64,000 nucleotides of DNA from assembly GCF_028389875.1 (NCBI RefSeq), contig NC_084666.1, positions 63,868,422-63,932,421 on the forward strand, read 5' to 3'. The position numbers and the translations under genes are program-made. Origin of the DNA: Rhea pennata. Lineage: Eukaryota; Chordata; Aves; Rheiformes; Rheidae. Every line of letters starts with the position of its first letter. Position 1 is the first letter of the stretch. Below the pieces are notes generated by a model. The model saw only the letters and a list, made by a program, of their open reading frames with translations, was not told the origin of the DNA and ran no database searches. Shown here in pieces: positions 35,650 to 48,815 of this stretch.

Positions 35650-38600
35650 TGACCAAGAAGTTGCCTAACTTTAGGCTCCATCTATGTCTAGCAGTGCCTG
35701 CAAACGTCTCCAGGCAGAGGAACTGTTATCTCTGCTGCTAAATAGTTCTCACAGTTTGTTGCATGATGTTGGCCTACACGAACCCGCTTTTTTCTAACCA
35801 ATTTTGCGTACAGCTAGGGAGCTCATGGAGGTAAAAGACAATTTCCAATAGGCGACTGGGATGCAAACACCCTGCCCTGGAGGGTAACGGAGTTTAGTAA
35901 CACAGGTGAAAGCCATTTTGGGTCACAGCTGTAGGTCATAAATGATTACAACTATTCACATTTTAGTACAAGTCAGAGACTCTCCTAAGGATTAGTGCTC
36001 CTGTCCTCTTACATTTCCTTGCTATTTCCACATCTTCTAAGATTTAAAATATCTGCCTGAAGTCCCTCTATGATTGTTAATTTAATATTACATGTGAATT
36101 TACAAGTTAGATTAATAAAAGTATTTTGAAATGATTTAAGTGAACTATATCACAAAGAAATGTGGATCTCAACACAAACTTCGTTGGTTGAGTCCATGTC
36201 TAATGCTACTATAAAGCAAAATATGCAACTGAATAACCTGCTTCCTGTGGGTTATCTGAGTCACCTTCGCCAAAGGTGACCTCCTTTTTATAGGAAGTGA
36301 TATAACATCCTATAGGGTTATAGAAATACGGCTGTACATTGTACATTGTACCTGTACATTGACAGCTTGACTAGGAAAAACGTAGAACTGGAAGACACAG
36401 TAGGTATTTTTCTGGCTCAGGGTTAAGTATGTGACTTATGTTTCTATATTACAAAGGGCCCAGGTGTAGGGAAAACAAAGATGTGCAAGAAACATGACAT
36501 GCCATCTGGATTCCCTAAAATAATACTGGAATATTTTTTTCAAGCTTATATGACAAGTTAATAATATCTGAAATAAAAGATCTAAAATGACTGACATTGC
36601 TCTTTGTTTTTCACCTCCCTGATTCAGATTTTCATGAACTATTTTGGGACTTGACTGTGCTCTTTAGGAGCAACAAGCTTTTGACTCTGCTCATCCATTT
36701 GCATGAATTTCATGGAAGTTATAACAAAAAAAAATCAACCTTTTTTTCCCCAGAGAATGTATAATTCAGGCTAATCAGAAGGCAGAGGAAACAGTGGTTT
36801 GCAAAGACCTTTTAGAGGTGAGAGCACAGCCTAACTTCTACAGGTGCCTTCAGCTGAACTGACTCACGCTGGTCTTGGCACACAACAGAACCCCCAAGAA
36901 TTATTCTTTAGTTGGTTTGCCACATTTAGCAATTACAGTTTTATTTGTTTGATGTTTAATTTCTCACTGAACCTTGACAGACCTGATAGAACATACAATA
37001 TCAACCAAGGGTAATCATTTGTTTGCAGTTAGTTACTGTCACACTACTAAGACTAGGACTACCAGTAGCTATTTAACAATAATAAAAAAGGCAAAAGCAT
37101 TCAGTATATATTTTTGATCTGTATTTAAAGGTTTTCCCTTTTTGTTTCTCTATTGACTGTGGAAATTAATAAGCAAATTAACAAGCAGTGTGGAGAAGCT
37201 TGGCATTATTGTGGAGCACAGATATGAATATGTAAATAAATCACTATATATGGATTTCTATTGGGACATGTTTTGTACTGACTGTTCAGCTCACTACCAA
37301 ATTGCCCTTATTTTGACAAGCTTGCTCCAGAAGCATTGCCCTACTGGGATTTTCAGTCCTATATGCCCTCTTTCACCCCCCCCCCCTTTTTTTTTTACTA
37401 TCTCAACATAGGCTTTTTATGGTAGGTCCTGAGGTACAAAATTTCCTTTTGCTGACATCCAACTCATCTTTGCAGTCTCAGTTTTCAAGTTACACTGACA
37501 ACACGTACACAAAGCTGTATTTACTATGACCAGTGTTAACATATTAATTCCTTTCTCAATTGTTTCTCCAGCCTAACTCCCTTTATTTTCCAGCTCCTTT
37601 AAATAAATAGTTTAGCCAGAGGTTACAGACACGAAGTAGGCCTGAACTTACCAGTAAATCAAAGTGGGTAATCCTAACTGTCTTTTCTGGTTCATTTGCT
37701 CTTGTGAGTTTCCATTCGTCAGTATACTGGTTTTATTAGGTGGCTGCAGGTCACTGTTGAATTGCTTCATTTATTTGCACCAAAACTTTTTTTGGGGGAC
37801 CACTGTTTAGATGTTTGGTTGTTTAACACCTGGAACACTGGAATCCTGATCCAGGCTGACGTGGCTCCTATGACAACTGACTGTTACTGAAACACAAAAG
37901 AGTAATGACTGGCCAACAGCAATCTCTGCATTACACTGATGAAGTGCAATCAGTGCTTCAGTCATGGATAACAAAATAAAAATATGAGATAATCATTTTT
38001 TTAGAGGCTGGCATGGCACACACAGACACACAAATCACAATTTACTAGATTATATCACTTGCACTTGGTGTCTGTGTATCTATTAGAAGCCAAATCAGTA
38101 CTGTTTGCATTGCATTAGATTGGAAGTATATTACTAACAGATAATCAAACTTTAAAGCACTTTAATGAAGAATAGGTTGTTGTAATTTGGATCAGGTATT
38201 TAAAATAATATGAGAGCTTGGTTTTAAGACAGGGAAATTTATTCATTCTTTAATCAGAATCATAATATGTCTCCTACAAAAATACTCAGAAATTTTCCTA
38301 GGCACACTTCATGAACATATTGGCATCAGTAGGACATCATACTATTTCCACGTACTAGGAATGCACTTATCAAGAGACTAAAAGTCCATGGCTTGCCTGA
38401 GAAAAATCAAATAAATAGCTTCACTAAGTACAAGGTAGTAGTTGCATCAACAGCCCTTACACAAGACCAAAGGCCAGGAAAGTTTCTGACCAAACCACGG
38501 CCTAAAACATACAGCAGGTTCAAAGCCATGGAGACATGTAAGAAAGAAGTGATGAGAAGGAAGCTGAAAAACAATTCAATGACTACAAAAACCTATTCAT

Positions 38601-40885
38601 GCAGGAGTCTGAGTGAGATCCTCATCCTTCTAACTGCTTTATTCTGAATTACTGGGCTAGAACAACACTGGGTCTGTTTGGAGATTACATTTTGTTTTAA
38701 AAATTGTTTTGTCAAACCAAACAGATTTGTTTGAACTATCAGTTCCAACATTTTTGACTAGATTTTGCAAGTCTAGTGTACGTAAGAGAGAAAAACTTAA
38801 ATACAGAGACTGACCTTTTCACTCTGCAAGCAGAGGTTTCAACAAAGTTGTGTCTGACTAGAAGATTTCAGAAGATTTCAAAAGTTTTGAAACCCTTGTA
38901 GGTATTTGTGAAATAGAACCTGTATTTTGGGGTTTTTTTTTTTTTGGGGGGGGGGGGGTTTTAAGGCTTGTTCCAATGTTGACATGCACTGAAAGGCAGA
39001 ACAGGACCTGGTACTCCAATGAATCCAGAGCACTATGCTGACTCAGAAACATAGCTGGAGGCTAACAGGACTCTGGTTTACACAGACTAACAGCTCATAG
39101 TATCTTTTGGCTAACCTCCTTACTTTGCCTTCTACTTTCTTGTGAAACGCAAACTGAGACTTTCTAGCTAACCTTGTTACTGCTGCTGTTACTATATATG
39201 CCTGCATTATTTATTTCCAATTCAATTTGCAGTAATAGTTTAAACCTCACAACTACAATCTTTTCTCTATGCTTGTCTCAGACAGCAGTTTCTGACAATT
39301 TGCAACTTAGACAGCACCAAAAGAGATGTGCATGAATCAAAGATAGCTTAGAATAAACTATGTTCCATTACACGTTTCCTTAAAAACAGGCAGATGGATT
39401 GCAGATACTCTCTCAAAGACCTGGTTTCTGACATACTGCAAATGAAAATCAAATGTGCAATAGTTTAACAAAAAGGATGACCAAATTGAGCTGGGATCAG
39501 ATGGGATCAGAAAAAGCTTTACCATTTTTATATTCAGTTTTACCTGAGTTAAAACTGCTGGAGCAACACTGATTCAACTTGAGAAATCACAAAATACTAT
39601 TACCTAAAATGAAGCATTTCTGGAATGTACATGCAGATTCCAGAGTCCCTCTTGTTGCCAAATTAATTTAAATGTAATGCATTTACTTTCTTTAAAACTA
39701 TCTCTGAGCTTTGGAGAGGAGTTTAGAGACAGCTGACCTCTCTCGGCATATGTAAGTGATAATGGCAGGTGTATATACATACTTTACAGTAGCTTCATAT
39801 TTCTCCCATTAGTATCCATGTCACTTTCTATTTTTGAGAGCTGACTGAGTGTTTACTAGGCAAGGCTTCATCCCCCTCCTTCCTCCCTACCATAACCTTG
39901 TAACCCAAGATGTTCCCGGGGGTATTGGGTTTGCAGTTCTCTGACCTTTTGTCCCTCCACTTGAAATTGACTGGTTTTATCCTGTGATAGTTGCAGGTTC
40001 GGTTATGCTGATAACCTTTCATGAAAAGCCTTGTGAACTTCCCAGTAGAAACAAGAAAAGGTGATGGCTTACCTCAACTCAAATAGCAGCAATTCAAGGT
40101 TGAGTCCTCGTCAGGCTGGAATGATGTTGTGAAGCTGTGCTGGATACACACAGGGCTGTACAAAGACTTGGCATGTAAGGTGGCTGATCTATAAGTGACC
40201 CAGGGACTGAATTTGTGCCTCAGTAATAGAATTTACATTCTGATGCCCTTTCTCCAGGCCTTATTCAGGCAAAATACGTGATGGCCTCACCAGATATTTT
40301 GCCTCAGTAAACACAGAAGAATCAAGCCACCTGTAACATCCATCACATACAAGATAAAACAATTCCTTACCCAGCTCTGCCACCATACATACATAGCTCC
40401 CCTCTACCCTGTAGATTTCAAGAGAAGGACTCACATGACAGATGTTATACCAGAAACAGGAGACTGTCATTGCCAAAGGTGATCTCCAACTAAAACCTCT
40501 GGGAGTTTTACCTGAATGTCAACTGCTGAATCAAACTGGATTCAATCCTAGAGACTGCATCAGTCACTAACACTGACCACTGCTGGTGTTTAGTGGCTTG
40601 GTTTGCAGTATATTAAGACACTTGGTGAAAGCTGGACATCTGCTGCCATTTGTTAGTATGGGTTTTTTTTTTTTTTTTTTTTTTTCCAATCTTTTAGCCT
40701 ATCCAGAAGTAAAACAAAAGATTTGTGCCCTTTGCACAGATTTCTGATATGAGACTGAATTCACTTTTCTACATCCTTCTCATTTCACTTCCAAAGGCTT
40801 TATTTTCTATCTGAATTTTGTGACTATCGTAACCTGAAAAACTACATTTTGTACTCCTTTTTTTATATGCAATAACTCATTGGGG
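35650..40885. other. Non-coding stretch
   Basis: No gene is recognised. Notable only for homopolymer junctions: C-run then T-run at 37376-37396, and T-run then G-run at 38933-38958. A run of more than 20 T lies near 40663-40685. Small repeats such as 'gtacattgtacattgtacc' near 36337 also occur. Confidence 0.5.
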
Positions 40886-40888
40886 CTG

Positions 40889-40930
40889 AACACAATTCTT
40901 CCAACCTTACTGATTCTGTGATTCTGTAAA
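40889..40930 (+). mobile_element. CR1 LINE 3'-end fragment
   Basis: 'cttccaaccttactgattct' followed by a second 'gattctgt' unit matches the extreme 3' end of CR1 elements, which close with 'cttccaacc...' and short ATTCTATG/ATTCTGTG repeats. Only about 40 bp are recognisable, in sense orientation. CR1 insertions are usually 5'-truncated, which fits. The upstream boundary is uncertain. Confidence 0.65.
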
Positions 40931-43900
40931 AGAGGTAATAAATCTCTACACTGAATCCTTGGTCTCTCTGCCCAACTTGACAGTTAACAATTAATGCATT
41001 TCCCAACAGTGTCCTGTGATAAAGGAACATGCTCATGGTTTCATAATGCATATTTCATTGCAGGTACTGTCTCCATCAGTTAAAGTCTATCTTTCCCTAT
41101 TTACAATAGGAGTTATAAAGCTTCAATGATTTTTACACTTTAGAAAAAGGTAGCTAATGTTTGTACAAATCTCAAGCTTTTTGCTCACTTCTGCAACTTC
41201 TTTAGAGCTCAAAGTATCATCCTCGATAAGGATGAGAAATGCTGGCCTGGCTCTTAAATGTCTGATAAGTGTGCACAAAACAGCTTAGCACATTAACAAA
41301 CCAAGGGCAAAAGGCAAAGATCATGCATGAAATCAAGGCAGACAACGATCCTCACTAAAACATGCTATTTGATAATTTTATTTTGAAAATGGTATATGAC
41401 TTTGAGGAACTAATAGTATTTTCCATAGAGCTGAAAAGTATGGCTGACACATGTCCCAGTGGCTATCACAGTAAATTTAATTTTTTTGTCACCACGTACA
41501 AATCCTAGCATATGACTACTTTTCTGCTCTCCCTCACATTTATCCCTCCATGTTTAACTTCACATTTCCCCACCCCGCCTGCTCTGCCAGAATTCCCCGG
41601 TCATCTTTTGTCGGCTTCCCTCACAGTCACTACCTCAGAGTCCCTTATGAGCACTTAGAATTTCCTGAGCTCATCTGCAAAGTCTCAATCTTTGCTGTCA
41701 TGTTACTTATTGCAAGGAACAGAATATACATTATCTTTTATAAAATAAAGGAAGGAAAGAATGAATTTCTCAGGTAAATCCTGAGCTGAATTATATTTTA
41801 GGGAAGATTCACATTTGGTCAGGATTTCACTGACACACACTGTTGATTTTTATTAGCATCAATGATAATCTGCATAAGGATCTAACTTCTCTTGCAAAGC
41901 TCAAAACAGCGCAAGGAAGTAAAAAAAACAAGAAAATGAAGGCCATAAAAAAAATTTGAAGAATATTATTATAACATTGGCAGAAGTCAATAGTCTGTGA
42001 ACAGTCAGTAAGTTTTTACTCATGAAGTTGTTTCTATCCCTTACCAGAGGTAGTGACAACTTATTTAGATTCATGCGAAAAACATGTCCAGTGCCTGAAA
42101 TGGCTGACTGAATGTTTCAATAATTAAGCTACCCTCCTGCATATCTGCAGTCCTCTTAGGACTAGCCTAACCCTTTGCACTTACAATAGTAAGTCATCTA
42201 GACAAAGGGTATATACAGAAACTATTTAAAATAGTCCCCATCCTCTGCTATCCTCATCATTCTTGGACTTTTACTTAGGCTGAATTACATTACTGTGAAA
42301 GATCTTTGACCAAGATAATGCACTTTCTACCATCCCCCAGTTGGAGGGATGGAGGGGAAACACCTCTGGAATTAAGAGCTCTCTCACCAGATGCCTCTTC
42401 CCACCTTTCCCAACAAACTAAGAGCTCTCCTAGACTAGCAATGCTGTGTGTTTGCACAGCCAACACAATGAAACCCCATATAGGTTTGCACGTCTGTGTT
42501 ACCACAGAACAAGCAATGACTATGTATTTTTAATAAAAGTAACTACAAATATTATACTCTATAATTAACACATTTGAGATGGGAATTATGAAAGGTCATT
42601 AGTGCCAGAGGTTATGCAGAGGTCAATTAGTGTGAATTTGCTTAAAAACTTTAATTATTAACAAAAAACAAATTTATTTGAACAAATATTGTTCACCAAA
42701 TATACCTTCTAGATCATTGCCTGAATTCAGAGCACAAACATAGTTCTACTGTGTGCAGAAGGGAAGTCTATAAGCTCTCCTTAGACAACAGAAAAACCAT
42801 AACAAAATCTTCAAACCTTGGACACATCTGTTATACTTCTGCATCCTAATCACAATTAGGCCATGCTTGTTCTCCACAGTGGGGCAAACCCAAACCCTAA
42901 ACTCAAATACATTCACACCATAAAGAAGCTTGCATCTGTCAGGAACAAAGCTTTGCAGCTTGGATATGACTGTACCCTAAATTAACCATTAATGAATAAC
43001 TCATCTTTCTAACCCTGTGGGACATTTTTCTTCAGAGATTTTTCTTCTCAGCCTAGGAATCATCAATAATAAAAGAATCTCCTGCCTCCCTTCCTGTTAA
43101 GTACTAAAACATATTAAATTCCTATTGTTTTTCCTTGTAATCAACATTTCTGATGGGATAGGAATCTCAGGCTGTTGCTGTCTTGTTGCCTATAAAAGAT
43201 GAACAGACACATTCTACTGAAGAGCTACTGCAACTTTACTACCATGAGACCATTTGCTTTTTTCCATGCAGAATCTACTGCTGTGTGTGGTGTCAGCACA
43301 AAGTACAATAAAAGGTAACATGCTTTGTTTCACAGATTATCTATCCATGGTCTGCTATTATAGCAGCGTGTCTGACCAGCACAGTAGAGCTGAACAGAAA
43401 ACTCCCTCTCTTACCAAGTAACAGGATGTGACTGCGCACAGACGCTGAGAGGGGTCATCCTGGGACACTAGGCAGACCAAAAAGCACATTGCATCAGCAC
43501 AGGAATGGATTGGGCCAGAATGGAGGGTGTGTTGCGACATGTTCCCAGGCAGAGAAAAGCTCAGAATAAACACAGGGAAAGTCACCCGTCAAGGGTCTGA
43601 ATAAAGGCCTCCGAAATGTAAAGAACTGGGACATTCTACCGAGAGAGCGCTGGCACTTCCCAGCAAACAGCAAGCCAAGCGGGAGACTGAAAGAACATGG
43701 AAAACTATGGAAGAATTTCAAAGAGAGCTTTAGAAAGTAATCTGAAACCACAATCTGACTGAGATAAACAGTACAGTTGATCAGGAATTTGGTGGTAGGG
43801 TTTCTCGTGATTAAATTCAATTAATGTGAAATCTATTATGCAGTAACTGAAGCACTGAAGAGTCCTTAACATGGACCAGAAACAAATGCTGCTCTTGCCC

Positions 43901-44515
43901 CAAGGAGCTTAGAAATTTTACTGGGGTTAAAAGCAGCAGATGGCTACAGATGGGTGGCACAAGGAGACAGAGAGGCAACACTGGTCTGAGTGATCTCAGA
44001 GTAAAACCTGAACTTTGATCCTGTAATTTTATAGGAATCACAGGAAAGGGGAGTGTTGCAAAGGAAAGGTGTGTCTGGAAAAGAAAAATGTGGTATTTCA
44101 GCAGATGCTTATGGACACAAGCAAATGGGCTAACAAAGGTGGAAATATGACAGTGCATGTTCAAAAATTTAGTAAGGAAGAAAGATTAGCACAATGGACT
44201 AATTGGATTGAGCTAGGAATAACCATTTCAATAATAAATGAAATGTAAAGGAGGGTGAAGGAGACATCATGAAAGGTCTTGCAGTGAAACAGTCTGCATC
44301 TCAGGAAAGAAAAGAAACAGTGCTTGCCAACAAACTACCAAGCAGGAAGGGAAGTATTATGTTTAAATTTTTAATAAAATGCAACTGTAAAATTGTTATT
44401 TTCTATAGAAACTGTTGTTTGAGAAAAACATTTAAAAAGTCATTCTTACCCTGAAAATATCTTGAGTAAAAAAATGTATTGTAAAATCCTCTGGTGAATG
44501 CTTGCTCTTGAAGTG
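40931..44515. other. Non-coding stretch with a possible ancient repeat
   Basis: No gene is recognised. The segment at about 43850-44330 is purine-rich, and its 'ctgctcttgccccaaggagc' motif resembles an old interspersed repeat common in amniotes, whose exact family I cannot name. An isolated 'cctataaaag' at 43189-43198 precedes a 24-codon frame but has no other gene evidence. Confidence 0.4.
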
Positions 44516-44524
44516 AGTGCTGAA

Positions 44525-44632
44525 TGCTGTCAGTAGATCTAGATTTTATCATTCTCTCTGCCATTAAGCTGCTGTATAGCTTTAGTCCAGTAATTTTACT
44601 GTTTCAGCATCCCCTCTGTAAAAGGGGCATAT
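44525..44632 (+). repeat. MIR-like SINE fragment
   Basis: 'ctgccattaagctgctgtat', 'agctttagtccagtaatttt' and 'cagcatcccctctgtaaaag' follow the MIR order 'ctgccacttactagctgtgtgacc...gtaattt...cctcatctgtaaaatgggg'. Sense orientation, strongly diverged. Pattern judgement only. Confidence 0.5.
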
Positions 44633-44639
44633 GAACAGT

Positions 44640-47600
44640 CACATAATGTGTGACCTACATTAGTGCTCAAATATGTTCTGGATGCAGATATCTATAAGGG
44701 GTGTTGAAAGGGGTCTTTACTTTAGGCACTGCAGCACATATTCTTCCTCTTATTTTCCTTTATCTCCCCTTCACTGTCCAAGAGATATCAACCAGACTTA
44801 TTTATTTGGCTGTCATTTAAATTTCTGTTTAACTGAAAGGAGAGCCTCTTGTTGCCTTAAATGCAGTAGGGCAAAATCCCTGCTACCCTGTGTAAATGCA
44901 TTTTATAGATTGCAATACTTCACAGGGAAAGTATCAACATTTTCTGTATATTATGTTTCAATACAAGCCCCTGGCAGGGAATGCTCCAGATTTTGCTGTG
45001 AACTTTCCCAAAGCCTTGTGGTTGTAAAGTCACTCTACTTTATAACCTACGCAGAAAAATCCTCATGAAGGCCACACAGCTTTCTCCATCTCTGCTAGTT
45101 AGCTGTGTTCAGACTTTTAATTCTGATTTATCAACATCAGCCATAATTTCAATAGCAAGTTGTTCTTATCTTTACGCTTAGTGTTTTTTAACCATTTAAC
45201 TAGTTAGTTCCTTTTAGCCATTAATTCCTTCCCCACTATCAGACATACAGTGAGCAGCATCAAAAGAATAAAGATTTTATATATACATATATATATATAT
45301 ATATACCTGGCAGCATAAATGCTATAACTTTGAGTAATTAATTTAACTTTATAATACTCCAAAATTTTTTCCTTTTATGAAGTATATGTAATACCCACTA
45401 ACTTCTTAATTCATCTAGTCTGTACAGAGTGCTTCTAAATCTTCTATACTTGCAAATCCCAAAGCTTCAACTCGACAGTGAACTTAAGTGAAAAAACCAT
45501 GCAGAAAACCCTTTCACATATTTCTACTTTTAGCAACCATAAAAATGGATCTAAGCATACCCATCACTGTAATATTCCACATCTAGGTAAAAAGCACTAT
45601 GTGATTTCAGTTCTGCACTTTTAGAAATAGATTTTTTCCCTCCCAGTGAATAGCATTGCAAGGACTGCCATCCAGTGGTGAATCAAGGGCTTGACAGACA
45701 CTTGATACTGCAGATATATAGACTCATAAAATTAAGAGATGTCAAGACGGAAAAAGATTAATAGTAGTAGCTAATAAGCATGTCAAAACTATTAATGGTA
45801 CAGAGGATTTTCTTTAGTCAGCTTCGGATATTATTTACAGTTTTGAAGTAAAAAAACATTTATTTTTCAAATGCAGCTGAACAAGATAAATACCTTGTCC
45901 ATACCAATCATCCAAAGTACGTAAACTGAGGCTTGTTCAGTCTAGTGAAGAAGCTGCAGTTAAACATAACTCTTCCACACGTCTGAAATATCATAAGCAT
46001 GAATCCCTTTTTACAATGGCCTGTTTCCATTGATTTCAGTAAAGTTTGCCCTGGATTTATCTGGCAGTTAGGTGAAGAGAACATATTTAAGGTCATCACG
46101 AGTTTACTGCTGCCTTTCAAAACATCACAAGAAAATAAAATTCCTGAGATATATATAAAATTACTCCTGCTTAGGTTATGAAATCAAATGTAAATTTAAA
46201 TGTAGTTTGTTAATAACTTTGTTAAATAACAGCTAGTTTAAGCACTGTGTGTCTGTGTACATTTAAAATTGTCTGATGGAACATTCTGTTTTTCTGGTTT
46301 TATGAGCTTTCATATTTATTGCCTTGTCTTCTCTACTGTGTATATGAATCCTGGTATTTTCAACAGATTTTTCTTAGTTTGTTCCATTGTGAACAAACCA
46401 TATGTTGTCTATGCTCATAAAACACTTGGTAATTGTATTTGCAGAAAAAAAATCAGTTATTTGCTAAGAAACTTAAGAACTTTCAGGTTATCCCTACAGA
46501 GGTATTTAAATCCAGCACCAGGAAACTATGGACTTCGGTGGGGGTTTTGTGTGTGTGTTTCTTTTTCTTTTCTTTTTTTTTTTTTTTTTTTCTGAGTTGT
46601 GATGAAACTTTGGTAGGATTTTCAGAAGTATTTGACACTTAGCTTCTATTGATTTGAATGAAAATTATGTACCTAAATTCCATGGGGATCTTGGCCTCAC
46701 TGCTGTTGATGTAGATTTTTGGATACAGGAGCGCCTTTGTTGGTTCCCTAGTGTAATGTTTGAGGATGCAGTAGGATTTTCATTGTTTTCAGGATGAGTC
46801 ATGCAAGCAGCAGCACAACAGATGGCGTGAAGTGCAGAACAATAAAGACAAAGATATGAGACAGCTAAGAAAAAACTGGAGCAGTCAAAGGAATGACCAG
46901 AGGATGAGAGAGGATGAAAGGATGAGAGAAGCCAGGGGATTGAGCTTTGCATGGATAGCAGGGAGCTAATGAAGTGTGGAGTCAGTGCAGGGTGAAGTAG
47001 CTCAGACAGTGCTCAGTACGGAAAATTAAAGGACCTGTAGTCAGAGGAAACAGAGGTAGAAAAGCCAAGAGCAGCAGGGCTGATGGAATAGCCAAGGGCT
47101 TCATGCAGCTAAGTGATGGATTTCCACGTGATAAAAGAGAAAGTACTAGGGGAGGAAGAACAATGAAATGGAAGAGCTGAGGAGACTGATAAATAATGTT
47201 CTTTAAAGACAGAAATACTACTGTAGTTAGAAAGAGAACAATCAAAACAACGGTGGTGTCCTGCAACTCGGAAGTCTGGAATGATGGGAAAAAAACAAGA
47301 GGTGGCAGCTGCTGAAAGACAACGGTATAAATCCCCAGATATGAACTTGGGCCAGCAAAAGGAGATGCAACACAGTAGATAAGAGCCAGTGTAACAACAA
47401 CTAACTGTAGCAGAGACGGACAGACACACTTGGGTAAAACTGAAGGAAGTCAAATTCCACAGATTAATGAAGTAAAGATCCTGAAAGAAGGGACCTCAGG
47501 AAACCAGTATAATTGAAAAAGTTTATTGGTGTTTTACTGCTGCTGCAGCTCAGAGCAGTCAGGAGCACTGAGGAAGGACTGTGTCAGGAAAATACTTCCT

Positions 47601-48018
47601 AGAAATATCACAGATTCCCTTCACCTAATAATGATTCTGTTCCAATACCATAGCTATTCTAACAGCCACTTGATTGTAACAGTAACGCATTTTAAGGGAC
47701 AGACTAATGTGGAAATTAATACAGGAAAGGAAAAGGCCTTAAACATTCATCCGTACCTTTTTGTTTTCCTTGGCTCAAGAGCTAACTCATTTTCTGTTCT
47801 GGCAGCAGCCAGTTAGCAAAACTAGTTTCTGCTGTCACGTCCAGGTCACATTAACTACTTGATCTTTCAGGCTGCAAAGAGGCCAGTGGGACTCTGTCTT
47901 ATGAATGAACTGCAAGGATATTTTTAAAAGGCAGATTTAGCCATTTATGAAGACCTTCCTATAATTATTTTTAAAGATAGAGAGCTTCAGTGTTTGGAAG
48001 GTCAACAGTCCTGTTCTC
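44640..48018. other. Non-coding stretch with (TA)n array and degenerate repeat
   Basis: No gene is recognised. A (TA)n tract lies at about 45278-45305 and a T-run at about 46568-46591. The 46605-46700 stretch ('gattttcagaagtatttgac ... gtacctaaattccatgggga') has the look of an ancient amniote repeat centred on 'gattttcagaagt...cctaaat'. The 46800-47480 stretch is purine-rich on the + strand and may be another decayed repeat. Families not assigned. Confidence 0.35.
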
Positions 48019-48815
48019 ATTTATGGAATCATAAAAAACAGGCAGCTGTTGGAAGACACCTCAAGAAGCCATTTAATCATTCACCCCAAAGCAAGCCCAG
48101 CCATATTTGCAAATTTTTACTGGCATTTGTCCATCCTGTTCTTAAAACTTCACACAGAAGAAATTCCATCACCTCTACAGACAATCCATTCCAGTAGTCA
48201 ACTATTTCACCCTCCAAAATATTTTTCTAATGCTATCCCTACTCTTCCTTGCTGCTACTTTACTTACTGATGAGGAGAACATATTGCTCCTTTCCTTTTG
48301 ACACTTACTTTTATGCTTCATATGCCCTGCATTAAAACTTCCACATACATCTCAGCACGTTGCTGCACTGCTGCAGAAAAGGCAAACACTCATATTCAGC
48401 TTGTGATCTTCTAAAACTCAAGGATTTACTCTGAGGAATTGCCATCTAGCCCATTGCTCACCATTCTGCGTTTTTCCAGTTAAGTGTCACATTATGCACT
48501 TCCTTCTAAAAAAATATGTATCACCCTACTTTTTTAGTGTGTTCTCTTTGATTTGTCAAGATCACTATGCATCCCAGTCCTGCCCTCTTTGCAGTCTCTA
48601 AGTTTTATTCCTCCTGTCAATTTAGTAAGTACTTCTTTAGTAAGTCTCTTCTATCCAGGTCAATCGGTGCTGAGCAAAACTAGGACAGACTTCAATTAAC
48701 ACCTCTCTCTGCTTGGATAAAACGATATGAAACAATCAATAGACATTCCCTGAAAATAGTTTTCAAAGTTCTTTTGCATCCAGTTTACAGCTGTTTTGAC
48801 TAAGCCAAGCTTCCA
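48018..48815 (-). mobile_element. Degenerate CR1/L3-like LINE, antisense, about 0.8 kb
   Basis: On the + strand the sequence reads as the reverse complement of a CR1/L3-type 3' region. It begins with 'ggaatcataaaaaacaggca' and 'gttggaagacacctcaagaa', then 'aaattccatcacctctacag' and 'ccattccagtagtcaactat', and later 'cactcatattcagcttgtga', 'gtgtcacattatgcacttcc' and 'gatttgtcaagatcactatg', all in the consensus order. The reverse-transcriptase reading frame is not intact. High divergence points to an old insertion. The outer boundary near 48815 is approximate. Confidence 0.75.

Noticed and set aside
43189-43317. TATA-like box, ATG frame of 24 codons and AATAAA in close order
   Set aside because: The frame is too short, has no similarity that I recognise, and each signal is expected by chance in AT-rich DNA.
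44673-45068. 131-codon + strand frame rich in Cys
   Set aside because: No paired Cys pattern of a known family, no splice or promoter context, and ordinary non-coding composition.
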